Shown piece after piece: positions 41,546-49,517 of a DNA stretch of 64,000 nucleotides. This stretch comes from Pseudoflavitalea sp. G-6-1-2 (GTDB taxonomy: Bacteria; Bacteroidota; Bacteroidia; Chitinophagales; Chitinophagaceae), in contig NZ_JABBGB010000004.1 of the NCBI RefSeq assembly GCF_012927185.1, positions 1 to 64,000 on the forward strand, given 5' to 3'. Made by a program: the position numbers and the translations under genes. The first letter of the stretch is position 1, and every line of letters starts with the position of its first letter. The notes below the pieces were generated by a model. That model saw only the letters and a list, made by a program, of their open reading frames with translations, was not told where the DNA came from and did not search any database.

Positions 41546-42334
41546 ATGAGTAAAAAAGCAGAACAGGATCAACCTGTGATCCTGATAACCAATGATGATG
41601 GCATTACAGCGCCCGGTATCCGCAACCTGGTGGAAGCGGTGAAAGATCTCGGAAAAATTGTGGTGGTGGCTCCGGACAAGCCGCAAAGCGGTATGGGTCA
41701 TGCCATTACCATCGGCCATCCCCTGCGCCTCCAGCACATGAATATTTTCGAGGGAGTGGAAGCCTGGCAGTGCTCCGGCACTCCGGTGGACTGTGTGAAA
41801 CTCGCTGTGGATAAGATTCTCCATCGAAAACCCGATCTCTGCCTCAGCGGCATCAACCACGGAGCCAATCACTCCATCAATGTGATCTATTCCGGAACCA
41901 TGTCAGCCGCCGTGGAAGCCGCCATCGAAAGCATCCCCTCCGTGGGATTCTCCCTGCTCGATTACAGCATCGAGGCCGACTTCACCGCAGCCCGCCAGTA
42001 CGTGCATACCATCGTTTCGAGCCTGCTGGAGAATACCCTCGACCGGCACATGATCCTCAACGTGAACATTCCGGCCCTCCCGCCCGAACTCATCAAAGGT
42101 TTGAAAGTCTGTCGCCAGGCCTATGCCAAATACGAAGAAGACTTCCTCGAAAGAAACGACCCGCACGGCAAAAAATACTACTGGCTCACCGGCCAGTTCC
42201 AGAACATGGACGAAGGAACGGATACCGACGTATGGGCACTTGAAAATAATTATGTAAGTGTAGTACCCGTACAATTTGACCTTACGAATTACGTTCTAAA
42301 GGACAAATTGGAAAAAATGTGGAAACAATCCTGA
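41546..42334 (+). CDS. surE: 5'/3'-nucleotidase SurE
   Basis: A 262-residue metal-dependent phosphatase acting on nucleoside monophosphates and short polyphosphate. The ATG at 41546 puts the metal motif ITNDDGITAPG near residue 14, as in the family; the longer frame from 41498 adds nothing conserved. Other motifs are VVAPDKPQSGMGHA, CSGTPVDCVK, SGINHGANHSINVIYSGTMSAA and GFSL. The stop overlaps the start of the next gene (TGATG). Confidence 0.95.
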   Translation: MSKKAEQDQPVILITNDDGITAPGIRNLVEAVKDLGKIVVVAPDKPQSGMGHAITIGHPLRLQHMNIFEGVEAWQCSGTPVDCVKLAVDKILHRKPDLCLSGINHGANHSINVIYSGTMSAAVEAAIESIPSVGFSLLDYSIEADFTAARQYVHTIVSSLLENTLDRHMILNVNIPALPPELIKGLKVCRQAYAKYEEDFLERNDPHGKKYYWLTGQFQNMDEGTDTDVWALENNYVSVVPVQFDLTNYVLKDKLEKMWKQS

Positions 42335-42627
42335 TGTTTAAAAAAGACAATCTCCGACTCGGACTGGTACTCGGCCTCATTGCGCCCCTGCTCAGTCTTA
42401 CTGTTTACTATTTCGTGAAATTTTCGGATTTCGGCATAGGTGAATTCTTCAGCTATATCGGCTACAATAAAATGCAGATCACTGCCATTGTAGTGCCCTG
42501 CCTTATTCTGAACATCGTTTTGTTTACGGTATACATCAATACGCATCGCGACAAAACCGCCAAGGGAATTTTCGCCATCACACTGGTATATGCCATCATT
42601 GCACTGCTGCTGAAGTTTTTGTTGTAA
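42334..42627 (+). CDS. Small three-helix membrane protein
   Basis: A 97-residue protein with three hydrophobic helices (LGLVLGLIAPLLSLTVYYFV, ITAIVVPCLILNIVLFTVYI, GIFAITLVYAIIALLLKFLL). The start at 42334 gives a TGATG overlap with surE, and lpxB follows 37 nt later, so the three genes probably form one operon. No family assigned. Confidence 0.82.
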   Translation: MFKKDNLRLGLVLGLIAPLLSLTVYYFVKFSDFGIGEFFSYIGYNKMQITAIVVPCLILNIVLFTVYINTHRDKTAKGIFAITLVYAIIALLLKFLL

Positions 42628-42664
42628 AGAATCCCGCATCTTTGCAACTTAAATTGTTTCCCGC

Positions 42665-43789
42665 ATGCGATATTATTTCATTGCCGGAGAAGCCTCCGGC
42701 GACCTGCATGGCTCCAATCTCATCAAAGAACTTAAAAAGCTCGACCATTCAGCAACCATCCGTTGCTGGGGAGGCGATCTTATGCAGCAGGCCGGCGCAG
42801 AACTGGTGAAACACTATCGCGATCTCGCTTTCATGGGATTTATCGAAGTGGTGCGCAATCTCGGCACCATCATGGCCAACCTTAAATTCTGCAAAGAAGA
42901 TATTCTGCAGTTCAGGCCAGATGCCATTGTGCTGATCGACTATCCCGGATTCAATCTCCGCATAGCCGAATGGGCCAAAAAACAAGGCATCAAAGTGATC
43001 TACTATATCTCTCCGCAGGTATGGGCATGGAAAGAAAACCGCGTGAAGAAGATGAAAGTGAATATCGACGAAATGCTGGTTATCCTTCCTTTCGAAAAAG
43101 ATTACTACCACAATAAATGGAACTGGGATGTAGATTATGTAGGCCATCCGCTGGTTGAAGTAGTGGATAGCTACCAGCAGGGAAATACACCTCCGGCCAT
43201 TGCTGATACCACCAAACCCATCATCGCCGTGCTGCCTGGCAGCAGAAAGCAGGAGATTCTGAAGAAGCTGCCCATCATGCTCGAAGTGGCCCGCGAATTC
43301 CCCGATCATCTTTTTGTAGTGGCCAAGGCGCCGGGGCAGGAAGATGCTTTCTATGAACCGCTCCTCGCGCCCTATCCCAATGTGAGTGCGGTACGCGGAC
43401 AAACCTATGCCCTGCTGCTGCAATCCAGCGCAGCCATGGTTACCTCCGGAACTGCCACCCTCGAAACTGCTCTCTTCGGCGTACCCGAAGTGGTTTGCTA
43501 TAAAGGGAACAGCATCTCTTATCAGATCGCGAAGCGATTGATAAAAGTGAAGTACATCTCTCTCGTAAACCTCATCATGGATAAACTGGTAGTGAAGGAA
43601 CTGATTCAGCACGATCTCACTCCCGCCAATCTGGTGCAGGAACTCAAACAATTATTGTACGACGATACCCGCCGTCAGCAACTCAAAACAGATTACACTG
43701 CATTAAGGAACCTGCTGAGTAAGGGTGGCCATGCCTCTGCGCAGGCCGCGAAGAAAACATATGATTTTGTAAAAGGATCAGGGAAATAG
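42665..43789 (+). CDS. lpxB: Lipid-A-disaccharide synthase
   Basis: A 374-residue GT19 glycosyltransferase joining UDP-diacylglucosamine and lipid X, an inner-face membrane step of lipid A synthesis. YFIAGEASGDLHGSNLI at the N-terminus, VLIDYPGFNLRIA, YYISPQVWAW, YVGHPLVE, LLPGSRKQEI (here VLPGSRKQEI) and SGTATLETAL are diagnostic. It probably follows surE and the small membrane gene in one operon. Confidence 0.96.
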   Translation: MRYYFIAGEASGDLHGSNLIKELKKLDHSATIRCWGGDLMQQAGAELVKHYRDLAFMGFIEVVRNLGTIMANLKFCKEDILQFRPDAIVLIDYPGFNLRIAEWAKKQGIKVIYYISPQVWAWKENRVKKMKVNIDEMLVILPFEKDYYHNKWNWDVDYVGHPLVEVVDSYQQGNTPPAIADTTKPIIAVLPGSRKQEILKKLPIMLEVAREFPDHLFVVAKAPGQEDAFYEPLLAPYPNVSAVRGQTYALLLQSSAAMVTSGTATLETALFGVPEVVCYKGNSISYQIAKRLIKVKYISLVNLIMDKLVVKELIQHDLTPANLVQELKQLLYDDTRRQQLKTDYTALRNLLSKGGHASAQAAKKTYDFVKGSGK

Positions 43790-43799
43790 CAGCAGCGTC

Positions 43800-43973
43800 T
43801 TACTTGCCGGCTTTTGAAATCAGCTTGATGATCATGATAATAATCGCAATTACAAACATGATCAAAGACAAGCGGTTGATGCCGTGCATCATTTTCAGAG
43901 AAAATGTTTTTGGAGCATTCGGATCACGCTTCTTAATGTAGAGGTACTCGGCAAATTGTTTCCAGATTCCCAT
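43800..43973 (-). CDS. Small membrane protein, DUF6728-like
   Basis: A 57-residue protein with start at 43973 (MGIWKQFAEYLYIKKRDP) and one C-terminal transmembrane helix (LSLIMFVIAIIIMIIKLI). The MMHGINRLS segment matches a conserved small Bacteroidota family that I recall as DUF6728. Function unknown. It lies 80 nt after the truncated haemoglobin gene. Confidence 0.75.
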   Translation of the reverse strand: MGIWKQFAEYLYIKKRDPNAPKTFSLKMMHGINRLSLIMFVIAIIIMIIKLISKAGK

Positions 43974-44053
43974 GATATGGTGGTTTCGAGGCAAAGTTAA
44001 CCCAATCACAGGATTCGGAAGAACAGAACTTGTGCAACTGATCGCAGGAGGGT

Positions 44054-44437
44054 TCATTTGCCGTAACCCGCGAGCTTCAGCTGCATCACAGTGGCAATCG
44101 ATACCGCCCGTTGTTCGGCCAGTTCGGCTTTATCACCCTCGAACAACTCACGCACTGTTTCTACAAACAATGTCTTCCATCGCTCGAAATGTTCCGGCTT
44201 CAGCGGAATACGCTCATTCAGCTGGCGGTGCACAAACATGGGATTGCCTTCATAGGCCTGCGTGTTGAAAAGAATGTCTTCCCAGAATCGGTACATCGTA
44301 GGAAGATGCTGGTCCCATTGATCGCCGATCACTTCATTGAATATCGGCCCTATCAGTTCATCTTTTCTGGCTTTATCGTAAAAAGAATCTACCAGTAACA
44401 CTACGGTATCGTGGCCGGAAATGGGTTGTTTTATCAT
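44054..44437 (-). CDS. Group III truncated haemoglobin
   Basis: A 127-residue haem protein with the 2-on-2 fold. The start at 44437 gives the family length. Distal-side residues FYDKARKDELIGPIFNEVI, WDQHLPTMYRFWEDILF and the proximal His region FVHRQLNERIPLKPEHFERW are characteristic. Roles in NO or peroxide handling are proposed for the group. It starts 4 nt after the stop of the ClC gene, so the two are co-transcribed. Confidence 0.9.
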   Translation of the reverse strand: MIKQPISGHDTVVLLVDSFYDKARKDELIGPIFNEVIGDQWDQHLPTMYRFWEDILFNTQAYEGNPMFVHRQLNERIPLKPEHFERWKTLFVETVRELFEGDKAELAEQRAVSIATVMQLKLAGYGK

Positions 44438-44441
44438 ATCA

Positions 44442-45839
44442 CTATCGTTCAGGAGTATCCGAATTATTTGCTTGAATATTTTTTGCCGGAGGCAGTTCAT
44501 GATCCAACTCATGAATGAACCTCACTTTGAGCCGGTCGTAAAAAGAACGTTTGTCTATCAGCAAAGATACCAGACTGGCCACCATGGCGGCGAGCATCAG
44601 ATGGAAGATCACATTGTGGCGATCCGTCATCTCCAGCACCAGAATGGCCGATGTGAAGGGCGTTCGCGTTACACCTGTAAGAAAAGCCGTCATGCCTGCC
44701 AGTATCAGCAGATTGGCATTCGAAGGGGTGCAGTGCAGCCACCCGCTCACTACAGATCCGATGGTAGCGCCGGCACTCAGCGCGGGAGCGAAAACGCCTC
44801 CTGCTCCTCCGGTAGTGAAAGTGAGCACCGATCCCAGCATTCTCACAAGCGGCACATACCAGGCAACATGCTTTTCGTTGGTGAACAGCACTTCGGTCAT
44901 CACTTCCTTTCCTGATCCGATCATTGGGCTGCCCCAGCAATATGCAATGGTTGCAATCAGCATCGCGCATGCAACTACATACAATATTCTTTTCCCATTG
45001 CTTTTCCAGCGGGAGCTGATGCCCATGATCATCAGTATCAGTCTGCACATGCCACTTCCTGCAAGGCCGGCGATCAATGCTGTGAGCAAAACTGCGGCAA
45101 AAATCCAACCCGACAAATGACTTACGTCAGGATATCCCAAATACAAATATGGTCCAAGAAATGCCTGAGCTGTAAGGCCCGCCAGAATTACCCCTGTGAA
45201 CAGCGCTGTTCTGAAATAACTGATATGTGTGCGGGTAAGTTCTTCAACCGTGAAAACAAGTCCGCCGAGTGGCGTATTGAAAGCCGCTGCCAGCCCGGCT
45301 GCGGCGCCCGTCATGATCATATTTCTGCGCGAGATCTTCGGCCACCATGCAGGCAGCCACTGATTGATGGTGCGGAAGATCGATCCTGCGATCTGAATGG
45401 TTGGTCCTTCCCTGCCGATAACTCCTCCGCCCAATGCCATCACAAGACTCGAAGTAATCTTCACCCAGATCACTTTCAGATTAAGCAGTTTATTGATTTT
45501 GAACTCTTCTTTGGGAGTAGCCAGTTCGATGGATGCGATCACCTGTGGAATACCGCTTCCACGCGCGAAAGGCGCAAATCTTTTTACAAGCCACCAACTG
45601 AGTAAAAAACATACCGGAGTACCAATGAACAGTGCCCATCGGGCATGATGTAGCATCAGCATAGCTCCTTTTTCAGCGAAAGAAAACAATGTGGCGTAGA
45701 GTACGGCAACCAGACCAGTAAGCAGACTGGCGATCCAGAAAGGAATTGCCTGAAGTATGTTCTGCTTCAGACGTTCGTTACTTATCCTGTCAAATTTCCG
45801 TTTCACCCGTATGCGCACTGTGCTCAGAAAATGCATCAT
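44442..45839 (-). CDS. ClC-family chloride channel/transporter
   Basis: A 465-residue membrane protein with about ten helices. The selectivity motifs are RGSGIPQV, GREGPTIQ with the gating Glu, and GGVFAPAL. The gating Glu is kept, which favours anion transport coupled to H+ or gated flux. Fluoride-type variants differ in these motifs. It is the first gene of a unit with the haemoglobin gene. Confidence 0.93.
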   Translation of the reverse strand: MMHFLSTVRIRVKRKFDRISNERLKQNILQAIPFWIASLLTGLVAVLYATLFSFAEKGAMLMLHHARWALFIGTPVCFLLSWWLVKRFAPFARGSGIPQVIASIELATPKEEFKINKLLNLKVIWVKITSSLVMALGGGVIGREGPTIQIAGSIFRTINQWLPAWWPKISRRNMIMTGAAAGLAAAFNTPLGGLVFTVEELTRTHISYFRTALFTGVILAGLTAQAFLGPYLYLGYPDVSHLSGWIFAAVLLTALIAGLAGSGMCRLILMIMGISSRWKSNGKRILYVVACAMLIATIAYCWGSPMIGSGKEVMTEVLFTNEKHVAWYVPLVRMLGSVLTFTTGGAGGVFAPALSAGATIGSVVSGWLHCTPSNANLLILAGMTAFLTGVTRTPFTSAILVLEMTDRHNVIFHLMLAAMVASLVSLLIDKRSFYDRLKVRFIHELDHELPPAKNIQANNSDTPER

Positions 45840-45915
45840 CGTTCAGCTTTTTTGATCGGAGAAGAGTTGAAAGGTACTAATATCTTCATAATGGAATAAG
45901 GGGTAACTTTAAGGT

Positions 45916-46605
45916 ATGCATACATCATCCGAAATAAAGGAGCTCGTTGGCACACAGGCCGCAGAGCTGGTGCAATCCGGAATGACCATCGGAATCGGTA
46001 CCGGCAGTACGGTGGAATGGCTGATCAAAGCATTGGGGAAGAAAGTCAGCAGTGGGCTTGAAATCCGTGCTGTATCTACATCTCGGGCTACCAGCGCATT
46101 GGCAGCTGCGCACAATATTCCGCTGATCGATCTCAACGATGCAGCAAAGATCCAACTCACCATCGATGGTGCTGATGAGATAGATCCACAACTCAATCTC
46201 ATCAAAGGCGGAGGCGGTGCACTGTTGCAGGAAAAGATCGTAGCCATTGCCGCAGATGAGCTGGTGATCATTGCCGACAACAGCAAACTGGTAAAACAAC
46301 TCGGCGCTTTTCCATTGCCGGTAGAAGTGATGATCTACAACTGGAAACAGGTGGAGAAAATAATGATGCGTCATTTTGAAACGCCGGTAGAACTGAGGAT
46401 GAAGAAGGATGGCACTCCTTTCATAACAGATCATGGCAATTACATCATCGATATACCTTTTCAGGAAATCATCAACCCGCAGCAGGTGCATCAGGAACTG
46501 AAAAATATCACGGGTGTGGCGGAAACCGGATTGTTCCTCGGAATGGCGCACCGTGCGCTGATCGGTTATCCGGACGGACAAACAGAATGGCTGCGCCGTG
46601 ACTAA
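45916..46605 (+). CDS. rpiA: Ribose-5-phosphate isomerase A
   Basis: A 229-residue enzyme of the non-oxidative pentose phosphate pathway interconverting ribose 5-phosphate and ribulose 5-phosphate. Motifs are GIGTGSTVEWLI, TSRATSALA, IDGADEIDPQLNLIKGGGGALLQEKI and NYIIDI. Full length, single gene; the MocR-type gene follows after 54 nt. Confidence 0.96.
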   Translation: MHTSSEIKELVGTQAAELVQSGMTIGIGTGSTVEWLIKALGKKVSSGLEIRAVSTSRATSALAAAHNIPLIDLNDAAKIQLTIDGADEIDPQLNLIKGGGGALLQEKIVAIAADELVIIADNSKLVKQLGAFPLPVEVMIYNWKQVEKIMMRHFETPVELRMKKDGTPFITDHGNYIIDIPFQEIINPQQVHQELKNITGVAETGLFLGMAHRALIGYPDGQTEWLRRD

Positions 46606-46659
46606 ATTCCACCTCCGAATAGTTGCCATTTTTGTAAATTTGACTATATCAGATTTGCA

Positions 46660-48099
46660 ATGAAACTGAAATTCCCCGGCGAAGACCACCTTTATCTGCA
46701 GGTTGCAGAAGGTGTAGAGAAAATGATTGGAGACGATATTCTCCGCATCGGCGACAAACTCCCATCGGTCCGCATGCTGAGCAAAGAGCATGGAATCAGC
46801 ATGGGCACTGCGTTTCAGGCCTATTACCATCTCGAAGGAAAAGGATTGATAGAATCGCGACCTAAATCGGGTTACTATGTGCGCTTCAATCCGAGGCGTT
46901 TTGCCGATCTTCCCCAACAGATCGATCCGGGGCCAACTCCCATAGAAAAAGTTACCAATCAGGATATGGTGATGGAAATGATCTCCCGCATGACGTCGCA
47001 CGAAATCATGAATTTTGCGCTCGCCTCTCCTTCCATTGAATTGCTTCCTGCCGCCAAGCTCAGCAAATCGGTGATGCATGCATTGCGTGCCGACCAGCAT
47101 CACTGCCTTCAATACGAACATGCCCAAGGCAATCCCGAACTGCGCAAGCAGATTGCGAAACTCAGTTTCAACTGGGGAGGAAAAATAAAACCGGAGGATG
47201 TACTCATCACTTCCGGATGCATGGAAGCCGTGGTAATGGCGTTGCGCGCTGTAACCACAGCCGGCGATACCGTTGCAGTGGAATGTCCTTCTTACTTTGG
47301 CATCTATCAGGTGATCGAAAGCCTGGGATTGAAGCTCATCGAAATTCCAACAGATCCTGTAACGGGCATCGACCTCGACGGGCTGGAACAGGCCATCAGC
47401 AAGCATTCCGTAGCAGCCTGCCTGCTGGTACCGAACTTCAGCAATCCTTCGGGCAGTTGCATGCCGGACGATCGCAAAAGAAAACTGGTTCAGCTGCTCA
47501 CACAAAAGAATGTGCCGCTGATAGAGGACGATATCTATGGCGAAATGTATTTCGGCAGGCAGCGTCCCCGCACCTGCAAATATTTCGATACCGAAGGCAT
47601 AGTGATGTATTGCAGTTCGCTTTCCAAATCACTGGCTCCCGGATATCGCGTAGGATGGATCATTCCGGGCAAACACATGGCCAGGGTGAGTACCATAAAA
47701 ATGATACACAGCATCAGTTGTGCAACTGTTACGCAACAGGCGCTGGCTCATTTTCTGAGTATCGGGCGATACGAATATCATCTGAAGAATCTCCGCAAGG
47801 CATTGCATACCCAGTGCCTGCGCTATACGCAGGCCATCATGCAGTATTTTCCGGAAGATACGCGCATCTCCAGGCCGCAGGGAGGATTTGTGCTTTGGAT
47901 TGAACTGAATAAACATATCAATACCTATGAGCTTTGTGTAGAAGCCATGAAGCACCAGATATCCATCGCACCGGGAAGCATCTTCTCCAATAATGCCAAC
48001 TATTCGCATTACATGCGGATCGGTTATGGCAAGCCATGGAGCGACAAGGTAGACAAGGGACTGAAAACCCTGGGCAACCTCGTAAAGAAGATGAGTTAA
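46660..48099 (+). CDS. MocR-type GntR/aminotransferase transcriptional regulator
   Basis: A 479-residue PLP-dependent regulator. Residues 1-75 are a GntR winged helix (YLQVAEGVEKMIGDDILRIGDKLPSVRMLSKEHGIS); from about 110 a fold-type I aminotransferase follows with HCLQYEHAQGNPELRKQIAK, CPSYFGIYQV, NFSNPSGSC, EDDIYGEMYF and the PLP Lys in CSSLSKSLAPGYRVGWI. MocR proteins sense vitamin B6 or amine metabolites. The target is unknown and no divergent target gene is adjacent. Confidence 0.92.
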   Translation: MKLKFPGEDHLYLQVAEGVEKMIGDDILRIGDKLPSVRMLSKEHGISMGTAFQAYYHLEGKGLIESRPKSGYYVRFNPRRFADLPQQIDPGPTPIEKVTNQDMVMEMISRMTSHEIMNFALASPSIELLPAAKLSKSVMHALRADQHHCLQYEHAQGNPELRKQIAKLSFNWGGKIKPEDVLITSGCMEAVVMALRAVTTAGDTVAVECPSYFGIYQVIESLGLKLIEIPTDPVTGIDLDGLEQAISKHSVAACLLVPNFSNPSGSCMPDDRKRKLVQLLTQKNVPLIEDDIYGEMYFGRQRPRTCKYFDTEGIVMYCSSLSKSLAPGYRVGWIIPGKHMARVSTIKMIHSISCATVTQQALAHFLSIGRYEYHLKNLRKALHTQCLRYTQAIMQYFPEDTRISRPQGGFVLWIELNKHINTYELCVEAMKHQISIAPGSIFSNNANYSHYMRIGYGKPWSDKVDKGLKTLGNLVKKMS

Positions 48100-48154
48100 G
48101 CCGGCGGAAGCGGAACCAATAAATTATTACGGAAGGGGGGAAAGGGATTGAGTG

Positions 48155-48403
48155 CTACTCGAACTCGTACTTGAGCAGGTCTGCAGGATGGAGATTGAGG
48201 CCTTTGGCCAGTTCGTAGATCGTTGAGATCTGAACATTGAAACGGCCATGTTCCATCTTTGAAATATTACTGTCGTCCAGGTCACAGTTCTGCGCCACTT
48301 CGCGCAAACTAAGCCCCTTGTCGATCCGGATCTTCTGAAGATGTGCACCAAACTGCTGCTTCAGTTTAGTGTAATCTTTCTTGTTTTTGATTTTCTTTCT
48401 CAT
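48155..48403 (-). CDS. XRE-family transcriptional regulator
   Basis: An 82-residue helix-turn-helix protein with start at 48403 (MRKKIKNKKDYTKL). The HTH is LSLREVAQNCDLDDSNISKMEHG, followed by the QISTIYELAKGLNLHPADLL helix. It is convergent with the MocR-type gene and divergent from the 48655 gene. Chromosomal single-domain regulators of this kind are common in Chitinophagaceae; the target is unknown. Confidence 0.88.
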   Translation of the reverse strand: MRKKIKNKKDYTKLKQQFGAHLQKIRIDKGLSLREVAQNCDLDDSNISKMEHGRFNVQISTIYELAKGLNLHPADLLKYEFE

Positions 48404-48654
48404 AGGCTTAATTGAACGGCTTTGATCGTTTAGCGAATTCAAGGTGAGTAAATTTTTAAAAAAATTTGCGGTAATATATAACCATGATGTGATTTTTTAT
48501 TTATATATTTGTTCTGCATTCACGGTTCTACCCATCCCCGGAACCTTCTGGTATTCAGAACACATCCTCTTCCGAAATGTGTTTATGACTCAATTGCCGC
48601 TTCATGTATAGCGCATGTGGTCAACCGAAAAATTAACCTTAAAAAGTTCCCACA

Positions 48655-49071
48655 ATGAGTCATGTTCATCGCTGGACGGGTTACCCGTTTCTGCCGGACC
48701 CTGCTTTGTTGCTGAAACGGCTCAGGGCGGGAGATCAATCAGTACTCGGTACACTTTTCTTCCACTTCTATCCTGCCCTCTGCTTTTTTGCAGAAAGGCT
48801 GATATCTGATGCCCCAATAGCTCAACAGATAGCGGAAGAAAGCCTCGGATCTCTCTGGCAGCATCGGCAAAGTTTCCATCAGCCACAGGAAATAAAACAA
48901 TTCCTGTACATAAATACGTATCAGGCCTGCAATCAGTTTACCCGATCCGTGTCAAATACTGAAAAAACTATCACCGCCATCGCCTGCGCTGAACTTTTCA
49001 TTTACCTGAGTGAAATAGCCGATGCATCTCAATGGTTACAACAACGATTGTTGCAGCTGCCGCCTGCTTAG
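48655..49071 (+). CDS. Sigma-70 region 2-like protein lacking region 4
   Basis: A 138-residue protein. LLKRLRAGDQSVLGTLFFHFYPALCFFAERLI and AQQIAEESLGSLWQHRQSF, then IKQFLYINTYQACNQF, follow the ECF sigma-factor region 2 pattern. The expected region 4 helix-turn-helix is absent; only about 50 residues follow (ending LQQRLLQLPPA). It may be a truncated sigma factor, or an RNA-polymerase-binding decoy. TATATTTG at 48504-48511 is a possible -7 element, 144 nt upstream. Confidence 0.65.
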   Translation: MSHVHRWTGYPFLPDPALLLKRLRAGDQSVLGTLFFHFYPALCFFAERLISDAPIAQQIAEESLGSLWQHRQSFHQPQEIKQFLYINTYQACNQFTRSVSNTEKTITAIACAELFIYLSEIADASQWLQQRLLQLPPA

Positions 49072-49123
49072 GAAAGATACTATAACGGAAATCAATATAC
49101 GCATTAAATATTAAACTAATTAT

Positions 49124-49429
49124 ATGCAGCCATCGCAGTACCCCGGAAAAAACGATCATAAAACCGACCCCTGGAAGGCGATTGCCGATTTCTGCCGGAG
49201 CTATCACCACCACGAAGTGCAAAGCATGCTCTGGGACTGGCTGGTTACAGCCGTATCCCGCACCAACAGTATTTACGACGATGGGAAAGAAAGAAGCAGT
49301 CTCTTTTTACTCTACGAAAATATTACGTTACTGGTAGCAGCCGCCTACACTTTTCATCAGCAACCCGGCGATGCTGCACCTAAAAAAAATAGCGGCAAAA
49401 ATGCCAAACCAGGCGCTGAGAAGCCCTGA
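49124..49429 (+). CDS. Hypothetical protein (101 aa)
   Basis: A 101-residue soluble protein, unknown family. The middle is helical (DPWKAIADFCRSY, VQSMLWDWLVTAVSRTNSIYDD, LLYENITLLVAAAYTFHQQ) and the C-terminus is a Lys/Gly/Ala tail. It follows the sigma-like gene by 52 nt and ends before a terminator, so the two are probably one operon. Confidence 0.7.
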   Translation: MQPSQYPGKNDHKTDPWKAIADFCRSYHHHEVQSMLWDWLVTAVSRTNSIYDDGKERSSLFLLYENITLLVAAAYTFHQQPGDAAPKKNSGKNAKPGAEKP

Positions 49430-49485
49430 TCCATACCGCTTTCATTAGGATAAGGTTTAATGTCAGTTAAGAAACTGATTAGTAC

Positions 49486-49517
49486 GTTCCCTGCATTCTT
49501 GCAGGGAACTTTTTTTA
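49486..49517 (+). terminator. Intrinsic terminator
   Basis: Stem 49486-49494 with 49501-49509 (GTTCCCTGC/GCAGGGAAC) followed by seven T. It ends the 48655-49429 unit and lies at the 3' end of the convergent outer-membrane gene. Confidence 0.85.

Noticed and set aside
45925-47505. 526-codon frame opposite rpiA and the MocR-type gene
   Set aside because: It runs antisense across two well-supported genes and the gap between them; composition (many His, Phe, Arg) is typical of a shadow frame.
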